Assembly: GCA_046732855.1 (NCBI GenBank)
Contig: JBKPNX010000041.1
Coordinates: 1 to 33,135 of the forward strand
Source of the DNA: JBKPNX01 sp046732855
Lineage (GTDB): Bacteria > Pseudomonadota > Alphaproteobacteria > Geminicoccales > Geminicoccaceae
Length of the DNA stretch: 33,135 nucleotides
Reading direction: 5' to 3'
Made by a program: the position numbers and the translations under genes. How positions within the stretch are numbered: position 1 is the stretch's first letter; each line of letters begins with the position of its first letter. This document shows positions 26,135 through 33,135 of the stretch, piece by piece. A model generated the notes under the pieces. It did no database searches. It was not told the origin of the DNA and was given only the letters and a program-made list of their open reading frames with translations.

Positions 26135-27106
26135 ATGACATCGTTCGGAATCGCCGTAACGGACCTGCAGTTCGTCGGCCAAGATCTGGCGCGGCCCGAA
26201 TGCGTCGTGACGACCGCGCGCGGCGACGTGTTCGTTTCGGACAAGCGCGGCGGCATCACCTGCCTGCGCACGGACGGGCGGCAGGAGTTCCTCGCCGGCT
26301 ACGGGGTCGACGGCTTTCTGCCGAATGGCTTCTCGCTGCTCCCCGACCGCAGCTTCGCCGTCGCCAACATCGGGCATCTGGGCGGGGCGTGGCGGCTGAT
26401 GCCGGACGGCGAGCTGATCCCCGAGGTGATCGAGGTCAAAGGCATGGCCCTGCCGCCGACCAACTTCGTGCACGCCGAGCAGCAGGACGGCGATCTGCGC
26501 CTCTGGGTCTCGGTCAGCACCCGCCACGTGCCGCGCGAGCAGGCGTTCTCGCGCGATGTCGCCGACGGCTACATCGTCCTCAAAGACAGGAGGGACGTGC
26601 GCATCGTCGCCGATGGTCTCGGCTTCACCAACGAGACCAAGGTCGATCCGTCGGGACGCTGGCTGTACGTGAACGAGACCATCGCCCGGCGTCTCAGCCG
26701 CTTCAAGATCAGGGCGCGCGGCGAGCTCGGTGCGCGCGAGACGGTGGCCGAGTTCGGCGCAGGCACTTTCCCGGACGGCTTCGACTTCGACACCGAGGGC
26801 GGCATCTGGATCGCGAGCGTGGTCAGCAACCGTCTGCTGCGCCTCGCGCCGGACGGCAGCCAGGAGGTGATCCTCGAAGATGCGGACGCGGAGGCGGTGG
26901 CGCGGGCCGAGCTCCACTACGCCGAGAACCGCCTCGGCCGCGCCGACATCGACGCCGGCCGACAGAGCGTGCTCGGCAACCTGTCGAGCGTGGCGTTCGG
27001 CGGGCCCGACCTGAAGACCGTCTTTTTGGGCTCGCTGTTCGCGGATCGGATCGCCACATTCCGCTCGCCGATCGCCGGCGTGGCGCCGCCGCACTGGCGC
27101 TCCTAG
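26135..27106 (+). CDS. SMP-30/gluconolactonase-like beta-propeller protein
   Basis: The 323-residue protein is a probable cytoplasmic six-bladed propeller of the SMP-30/gluconolactonase family, whose known members hydrolyse sugar or other lactones with a metal ion. Supporting stretches are RPECVVTTARGDVFVSD (blade 1), LGFTNETKVDPSGRWLYVNET (central metal-ligand region) and FPDGFDFDTEGGIWIASV. I chose ATG 26135, which has GAGGGAG just upstream, over GTG 26090. It precedes an HMG-CoA lyase by 17 nt, so a role in the same catabolic route is plausible. The substrate cannot be read from sequence. Confidence 0.85.
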   Translation: MTSFGIAVTDLQFVGQDLARPECVVTTARGDVFVSDKRGGITCLRTDGRQEFLAGYGVDGFLPNGFSLLPDRSFAVANIGHLGGAWRLMPDGELIPEVIEVKGMALPPTNFVHAEQQDGDLRLWVSVSTRHVPREQAFSRDVADGYIVLKDRRDVRIVADGLGFTNETKVDPSGRWLYVNETIARRLSRFKIRARGELGARETVAEFGAGTFPDGFDFDTEGGIWIASVVSNRLLRLAPDGSQEVILEDADAEAVARAELHYAENRLGRADIDAGRQSVLGNLSSVAFGGPDLKTVFLGSLFADRIATFRSPIAGVAPPHWRS

Positions 27107-27123
27107 GGCTGCAGGAGCGAGAC

Positions 27124-28056
27124 ATGCCGAGAAAGGTCACCGTCACCGAGGTCGGGCCGCGCGACGGCTTTCAGATCGAGCGCGACTTCATCCCGACCGC
27201 GACCAAGATCGCGCTGATCAATCAGCTGGTCGACGCCGGCCTGCCGATCATCGAGTTCTCCTCGTTCGTGTCGCCGCGCGCGGTGCCGCAGCTGGTCGAC
27301 GCCGCCGAGGTGCTGGCGAAGCTCGATCGCTCGCGCGGCACCAAGTTCGCCGCTCTGGTGCCGAACGCCAAAGGCGCGGCGCGCGCGGCTGCCGCCGGGG
27401 TCGACGAGATCCGCGTGTTCCTATCGGCGTCAGAGACCCACAATCAGAACAACGTCAATCGCTCGATCGCGGACTCGCTCGCCGGGTTCGAAGAGGTCAT
27501 GCGCATCGCGAACCAGATCGGGGTCCCGGTCGAGGGTGCGATCGCGACCGCGTTCGGCTGCCCGTTCGAGGGCGAGGTGCCGGTCGAGCAGGTCGGCGCC
27601 ATCGCGGCGCGCTTGCGCGACCTCGGCATGCGGGGCGTCAGCCTCGGCGACACCACCGGCATGGCGACGCCGCCGCTCGTCGCCGAGCGCTGCCGCCATC
27701 TCAAGGAGCGGGTGCCGGAGCTGCCGATCGCGCTGCATTTCCACAACACCCGCGGACTTGGCCTGGTCAACGTGATGGCCGGGCTCGCCGAGGGGATCGA
27801 CGTCTACGAGGCATCGTTCGCCGGCCTCGGCGGCTGCCCGTTCGCCGCGGGCGCGACAGGCAACATCTGCACCGAGGACCTGGTCTATATGCTGCACGAG
27901 ATGGGGATCGAGACCGGCATCGATCTCGACAAGCTGTGCGCCGCAGCCCGGCATGTGGAGCAGGTGCTCGGCCGCAGCCTGCCCGGGCAGGTGATGAAGG
28001 CGGGGCCGCGCCTGCGCCTGCACAGCCCCGACGAGGTCGCGACCGCGGCCGGCTGA
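27124..28056 (+). CDS. mvaB: Hydroxymethylglutaryl-CoA lyase family protein
   Basis: Expected to cleave (S)-HMG-CoA to acetoacetate and acetyl-CoA, the last step of leucine catabolism. The 310-residue TIM-barrel has R13-D14 in EVGPRDGFQ, FVSPRAVPQLVDA (about 48-60), metal ligands H205 and H207 in LHFHNTRG, and active-site C238 in GLGGCPFAAGATGN. All expected catalytic residues are present. Related lyases act on citramalyl-CoA or similar esters, so the substrate is probable, not certain. ATG 27124 matches the family N-terminus. The CoA-transferase gene begins 5 nt after the stop. Confidence 0.9.
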   Translation: MPRKVTVTEVGPRDGFQIERDFIPTATKIALINQLVDAGLPIIEFSSFVSPRAVPQLVDAAEVLAKLDRSRGTKFAALVPNAKGAARAAAAGVDEIRVFLSASETHNQNNVNRSIADSLAGFEEVMRIANQIGVPVEGAIATAFGCPFEGEVPVEQVGAIAARLRDLGMRGVSLGDTTGMATPPLVAERCRHLKERVPELPIALHFHNTRGLGLVNVMAGLAEGIDVYEASFAGLGGCPFAAGATGNICTEDLVYMLHEMGIETGIDLDKLCAAARHVEQVLGRSLPGQVMKAGPRLRLHSPDEVATAAG

Positions 28057-28061
28057 GCGCG

Positions 28062-29246
28062 GTGCCGCTGTCCGGCATCAGGGTGATCGACCTGACCCGC
28101 ATTCTCGCGGGGCCGTTCTGCACCCAGCTGCTCGCCGATCTCGGCGCCGAGGTGATCAAGGTGGAGCCGCCCGGGCGCGGCGACCCGGTGCGCGGCCAGG
28201 GCGCGATCAGGGACGGGCTCAGCTGGTACTACGCCCAGTTCAATCGCAACAAGAAATCGCTGACCCTCGACCTATACGGCGACGCCGGCCGGGCGGTGCT
28301 CGCCGATCTGATCCGCGGCGCCGACGTGCTGGTCGAGAACTACCGGCCGGGCGTGCTCGCCAGGATGGGCTTCGATCCGGCACGCCTGGCGCAGCTCAAC
28401 CCGGCGCTGATCGTCGGCAGCGTGAACGGCTACGGCAGCAGCGGACCGTACGTCGACCGGCCGGCGTTCGACTTCATCGCCCAGGCGATGAGCGGCTTCA
28501 TGAGCGTCAATGGCGCGGCGGAGGGGGAGCCGGTGCGCGCCGGGCCGCCGATCGCCGACCTGATCGCCGGCCTGTACGCGGCGTTCGGCATCGTCGCCGC
28601 GCTGGTCGCGCGCGGCGGCCCAGGCTCCGGGCAGGGCCAGCGGGTCGAGGCCAGCCTCACCGGCGGCCTGATCAGCATGCTCGCCTACTTCTCGGCGCAG
28701 TACTTCGCGACCGGGCAGCTGCCCGAGCGCACCGGCAACGACCATCCCGTGATCTATCCCTACGGTCTGTTCCATGCCGCGGACGGCGAGGTCGCCATCG
28801 CGCCGAGCACGCCGGTGCACGTCAGACGCTTCCTCGAGGCGCTGGGCCTTGGTCCCCTGCTGGACGACCCCGCGTTCGCCGACAATGCCGCGCGGGTGCG
28901 CAACCGCGAGCGCCTGCGCCCGCTGATCAACGCCAAGATCGGGGAAGCCAGCGTCGATGCCTGGATCGAGCGTCTCAATGCCGCGGGCGTGCCGTGCGGC
29001 CGGGTGATGAACCTCGCCGAGGTGTTCGCCGATCCGCAGGTGCAGGCGCAGGAGATGGTGCTGGAGATCGAACAGCCGCCCCACGGCCCGGTGCGCATGA
29101 CCGGATTTCCGATGAAGCTCAGCGCCACGCCGGCGCGCCTGCGCCGCCCGGCGCCGCAGCTCGGCGAGCACACTGACGCGGTTCTCGGCGAACTTGGCTA
29201 CGCGCCCGAGCAGATCGACCTGCTCAGACGCGACGGAGTGGTCTAA
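28062..29246 (+). CDS. Family III CoA-transferase (CaiB/BaiF type)
   Basis: Moves CoA between carboxylic acids, typically from succinyl-CoA or another acyl-CoA to a free acid. The 394-residue protein begins PLSGIRVIDLTRILAGPF, the classic N-terminus, and carries the catalytic aspartate at D166 (GPPIADLIAGLYA). The start is GTG 28062: the frame stays open further upstream, but only inside the lyase gene and without family resemblance. The 5-nt spacing from mvaB suggests it makes the CoA ester that the lyase cleaves, as human SUGCT does with 3-hydroxy-3-methylglutarate; this is inference. The stop lies 8 nt from the convergent typA stop. Confidence 0.92.
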   Translation: MPLSGIRVIDLTRILAGPFCTQLLADLGAEVIKVEPPGRGDPVRGQGAIRDGLSWYYAQFNRNKKSLTLDLYGDAGRAVLADLIRGADVLVENYRPGVLARMGFDPARLAQLNPALIVGSVNGYGSSGPYVDRPAFDFIAQAMSGFMSVNGAAEGEPVRAGPPIADLIAGLYAAFGIVAALVARGGPGSGQGQRVEASLTGGLISMLAYFSAQYFATGQLPERTGNDHPVIYPYGLFHAADGEVAIAPSTPVHVRRFLEALGLGPLLDDPAFADNAARVRNRERLRPLINAKIGEASVDAWIERLNAAGVPCGRVMNLAEVFADPQVQAQEMVLEIEQPPHGPVRMTGFPMKLSATPARLRRPAPQLGEHTDAVLGELGYAPEQIDLLRRDGVV

Positions 29247-29254
29247 CGTGACGC

Positions 29255-31081
<1,827 letters not shown>

Positions 31082-31094
31082 GGGCACGGGCCAT

Positions 31095-31119
31095 AAAAAA
31101 GCGGCCCGAGCCGGGCCGC
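31095..31119 (-). terminator. Strong intrinsic terminator immediately upstream of typA
   Basis: On the minus strand the perfect 8-bp stem GCGGCCCG / CGGGCCGC (31119-31112 with 31108-31101, 3-nt loop) is followed by six T (31100-31095). This is the best intrinsic terminator in the window. It faces the same way as typA and ends 13 nt before its ATG. It probably ends the fasciclin/sigma/anti-sigma transcript, or acts as an attenuator in a typA leader. Confidence 0.8.
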
Positions 31120-31225
31120 GCTGCGCAGGATATGGTTCGGCGTCCCGTCGGGCACAAGGCCGTGCCCGGAACGCCCGTGGCCGGATCGCCCCGCCCGCCA
31201 CAGCACAGATCCGCGCTGCGCCCGC

Positions 31226-31251
31226 CATGCCGCCCCGGCATGCCGCCCCGG
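31226..31251. repeat. Tandem 13-bp duplication
   Basis: CATGCCGCCCCGG occurs twice head-to-tail (31226-31238, 31239-31251) in the gap between the anti-sigma gene and typA. It is probably a slippage duplication. Confidence 0.6.
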
Positions 31252-31282
31252 CAGGGGGCTCACTGCGCGAGCGCGAGCAGCG

Positions 31283-31348
31283 GCCCTGATAGATTACCGG
31301 CCCGGTCGGCAGGCCGGTCGGCGAGCCGCCCAGCGGCTCAAGGCTGAC
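31283..31348 (-). pseudogene. Frameshifted 3' remnant of the RskA-type anti-sigma gene
   Basis: In the +1 frame relative to the anti-sigma ORF, starting 11 nt before its stop codon ends, the minus strand reads VSLEPLGGSPTG then LPTGPVIYQG. This is recognisable as the conserved C-terminus of RskA-domain anti-sigma factors (typically VSLEPxGGSPTGxPTGPV near the end). It shows that the ORF once continued here and that a frame-changing deletion lies upstream of it. Confidence 0.75.
31323..31339 (-). terminator. Hairpin overlapping the anti-sigma stop codon
   Basis: GAGCCGC and GCGGCTC form a perfect 7-bp stem with a 3-nt loop, beginning within the TGA stop. No U-tract follows. It overlaps the still readable RskA C-terminal coding remnant, so it may be a by-product of coding sequence, not a terminator. 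Confidence 0.3.
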
Positions 31349-31907
31349 CGCCGGCCACCAGCCACAGCTGCAGCGTGCGATCCTCGACCGCGGCCGTCTC
31401 CAGCGGTCGGATGGTCATGCGCCCGGCGGCGGGATCGACCGTGACCAGCAGGGCCGGGCTGGCGTCACCCGCGCCGAGCAGCGCCACATAGCGCGTTGTG
31501 GGCGGCGCGGTTGGCCCGAGGGCAATGTACAGGGCGAGCGCGGCCGCCAGCGCGCTGGCGCCGAACGCCGACCAGCGCCAGAAGGCGAGGCTGTCCGCCA
31601 GCCTGAGGCGCTCGCCATGCAGGCCGCCGAGCCGCCCCGGTCGACGCCGCGGCACAGAACGCGGCAACGGCGCCCGCCGCTGGCCGGCCAGCGCCTGCTT
31701 GATCGCCGCCCAGACTGCGGGCGGCGGTGCGACCGGCGGGACGATTGCGGCGAGCGGAACCAGGCGCTGCTGCCAGAAGTCGACCAGTCGGGCGAACGCG
31801 GGGTCGCTCTGCCGCAGCCGTTCCACCCGGAGGCGGGTCGGGCGGTCGAGGCTGCCGAGGGCGTATTCGGCGGCGAGCGCTTCGGACTCCGGGAGGTCGT
31901 CGATCAT
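31338..31907 (-). CDS. RskA-type anti-sigma factor, C-terminally truncated
   Basis: Membrane anti-sigma factor expected to hold the adjacent ECF sigma factor inactive. The N-terminal cytoplasmic domain (ALAAEYALGSLDRPTRLRVE, then FWQQRLVPLA) binds sigma. One transmembrane helix (about 110-130) and a periplasmic RskA domain (RYVALLGAGDASPALLVTVD, RTLQLWLVAGG) follow. The protein stops right after LWLVAGGQP, where homologues continue for several dozen residues. The missing end is partly readable in another frame (31348-31283), indicating a frame-changing deletion or a sequence error. ATG 31907 overlaps the sigma stop (ATGA); ATG 31919 is an alternative. About 189 residues remain, so sigma binding could survive while signal sensing is damaged. 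Confidence 0.8.
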   Translation of the reverse strand: MIDDLPESEALAAEYALGSLDRPTRLRVERLRQSDPAFARLVDFWQQRLVPLAAIVPPVAPPPAVWAAIKQALAGQRRAPLPRSVPRRRPGRLGGLHGERLRLADSLAFWRWSAFGASALAAALALYIALGPTAPPTTRYVALLGAGDASPALLVTVDPAAGRMTIRPLETAAVEDRTLQLWLVAGGQP

Positions 31908-32461
31908 CGCTGGAGGCATCGCTTGAGCCGCAACAGGCCCCGCCGGATCAGGCTCTTAATCGTGCCGAGCGGGCAGTCGAGCCGCTGCGCCAGCTCGGCA
32001 TGGGTATAGCCCTCGGTATAGGCCAGCAGAAACGCACTGGCGCTGGCGGTGCTCGAGCTCGCCGAGGCAGTGGCCGAGCGCGCCCGCCTCGGCGCCGATA
32101 CCCGGTCGAGCGGGTCCGCCCGATCGGCGCTCAGAGGTTCCAGCTCGGCGATGTCGTCGAGCGGCAGCTCGGGCTGGCGGACGCGCCGGTCGAGCGCGCG
32201 GTTGCGCGCCACCGCGATCATCCAGGTCATCGGCGACCCTTTGTCCGCCCGGTAGTCGGCGGCGTGCTGCCAGATCCGCAGATACGCCTCCTGCAGCACC
32301 TCGTTCGCCTGCTCGCGATCGCGCAGGATGCGCAGGACGATCCCGTAGAGCTTCGCGCTGCTCGCGCGGTAGAGCTCGGCGAACGCCCGCTGATCACGCG
32401 CCGCCGTGGGGGCAAGCAGCCGCGCGAGCGGCGACGGCTCGACCTGGCCGTCATGCAACAT
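31904..32461 (-). CDS. ECF sigma factor (SigK-like group) with an internal frame-shifted segment
   Basis: Alternative sigma factor of the extracytoplasmic-function type, directing RNA polymerase to stress promoters. Region 2 is good (about 25-95: RAFAELYRASSAKLYGIVLRI, EVLQEAYLRIWQ, MTWMIAVARNRALD). Region 4's recognition helices are good (about 145-183: LLAYTEGYTHAELAQRL, LGTIKSLIRRGLLRLKRCL). Between them, residues about 124-143 read as low-complexity ARSATASASSSTASAS. The alternate frame of the same DNA (32090-32034) reads GALGHCLGELEHRQRQCV, the expected start of region 4. Two compensating one-base shifts, near 32091-32096 and in the AAA at 32030-32032, explain this. Activity is uncertain. 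It overlaps the anti-sigma gene, as in known sigma/anti-sigma pairs. Confidence 0.85.
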   Translation of the reverse strand: MLHDGQVEPSPLARLLAPTAARDQRAFAELYRASSAKLYGIVLRILRDREQANEVLQEAYLRIWQHAADYRADKGSPMTWMIAVARNRALDRRVRQPELPLDDIAELEPLSADRADPLDRVSAPRRARSATASASSSTASASAFLLAYTEGYTHAELAQRLDCPLGTIKSLIRRGLLRLKRCLQR

Positions 32462-32604
32462 GGTTGCGCGCAGGCCTTGGCCGCGCCGGCAGCTGCCGAG
32501 CGGCGGCGCGTTCTCGAGCCATGATGGAGCGTCCTTCGCTGCGTCGGGCGCGGTGGCAGTGGTCCGCTCGACCGGCGGGGCCCGGCGGGCGGCCGCACCG
32601 GGGC

Positions 32605-33135
32605 TCAGCCCGGCAGCAGCACGTCGTCGATGACGTGGATCACGCCGTTCGACTGATAGACGTTGTAGGTCGAGATCGTGGCGGTGCCGCCGCGCTCATC
32701 CTCGAGCACCAAGTTGTTCGGCCCGTTCGCCCTGATCCGGAGCTTCTCGCCGTTGATCGTGACGAGCTCCGCAGCGCCCTCGCCCTCGGCCACGCGCTGC
32801 CACAGCGCCGCGGCGTCGAGCCGGCCAGGGACCACGTGGTAGGTGAGAATGCCGGTAAGCGCGGCGCGGTTCTCCGGCTTCATCAGGTCGTCCACGGAGC
32901 CGGGAGGCAGGGCGGCGAAGGCGCTGTCGACCGGCGCGAACACGGTGAACGGGCCCTCGCCCTGCAGCGTATCGACCAGGCCCGCCGCCGCGACCGCCGC
33001 GACCAGGGTGGTGTGGTCGGCCGAGTTGACCGCGTTGTCGATGATGGTCCGGCTCGGCAGCATCGGCTGGCCGCCGACCATGACGGCCGGCGCCGGCGCC
33101 ATGCTCGGCCGCGGCTCGCCGGCCATGGCCTGGGC
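32605..33135 (-). CDS. Fasciclin-domain secreted protein (5' end outside window)
   Basis: Extracytoplasmic FAS1-domain protein, a fold used in adhesion and surface interaction. The 176 visible residues contain one FAS1 domain (about 30-175): TIIDNAVNSADHTTLVAAVAA, then FTVFAPVDSAFAALPPG, ILTYHVVPGRLDA, and the terminal NGVIHVIDDVLLPG. The frame is open to the window edge and reads AQA just before an internal Met, resembling a signal-peptidase site. I therefore infer that a signal peptide lies beyond 33135 and that the Met at 33126 is not the start. It is encoded upstream of the ECF sigma and anti-sigma genes on the same strand, a linkage also known for mycobacterial MPT70/MPT83. Confidence 0.92.
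   Translation of the reverse strand, partial: AQAMAGEPRPSMAPAPAVMVGGQPMLPSRTIIDNAVNSADHTTLVAAVAAAGLVDTLQGEGPFTVFAPVDSAFAALPPGSVDDLMKPENRAALTGILTYHVVPGRLDAAALWQRVAEGEGAAELVTINGEKLRIRANGPNNLVLEDERGGTATISTYNVYQSNGVIHVIDDVLLPG

Noticed and set aside
24947..27094. 715-codon open frame on the minus strand
   Set aside because: Antisense to dinB and the SMP-30 gene, both with strong family motifs; no family resemblance in the antisense product.
31082..31228. Upstream extension of typA in the same frame
   Set aside because: It would translate through the terminator hairpin and non-conserved DNA. TypA proteins begin at the MDLRN-type sequence.

Overview
The window is dense, G+C-rich bacterial chromosome with almost no spare DNA. 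Gene content and order (glnD-murJ-trpS-nfuA-tsaB, ccmDEFGH, phoR-pstSCAB-phoU-phoB, PstA with a DUF3333-type N-terminus, acetoacetyl-CoA synthetase) point to an alphaproteobacterium, most like Rhodospirillales or Geminicoccales relatives. That placement is inferred from gene content, not from a phylogeny. No rRNA, tRNA, CRISPR array, IS element or prophage was found.

Layout. 1-7720 (minus): a housekeeping run glnD, murJ, trpS, a DUF2333 membrane protein, nfuA and a 3'-truncated tsaB; trpS has its own plausible sigma70 promoter. 7981-11772 (plus): ccmDEFGH, the heme-handling half of cytochrome c maturation System I, without ccmABC or ccmI. 11863-13113 (minus): an exported TPR protein that looks less G+C-rich than its neighbours. 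13273-14100 (minus): a peptidoglycan-binding, lysozyme-like protein. 14309-16258 (plus): aacS. 16308-23816 (plus): the phosphate module phoR-pstS-pstC-pstA-pstB-phoU-phoB, with a clear three-repeat Pho box before pstS. 24063-29246 (plus): a beta-hydroxyacid dehydrogenase, DNA polymerase IV, an SMP-30-type protein, an HMG-CoA lyase and a family III CoA-transferase. 29255-31081 (minus): typA/bipA. 31338-33135 (minus): a fasciclin protein (5' end outside the window), an ECF sigma factor and an RskA-type anti-sigma factor.

The most notable signals are in the right-hand 2 kb. The fasciclin/ECF/RskA set resembles the mycobacterial SigK-RskA-MPT70/83 arrangement, but both regulatory genes carry lesions. 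The sigma factor has about 20 codons in the wrong frame, flanked by two compensating indels. The anti-sigma gene stops early, while its conserved C-terminal peptide is still readable in another frame across the stop. Just beyond, a strong minus-strand hairpin with six U ends 13 nt before the typA start codon. Either these are assembly errors or the module is decaying; read mapping would decide. I found no clearly new multi-gene system. The nearest to one is a possible route from free 3-hydroxy-3-methylglutarate (or a related acid) through CoA-transferase, HMG-CoA lyase and acetoacetyl-CoA synthetase.
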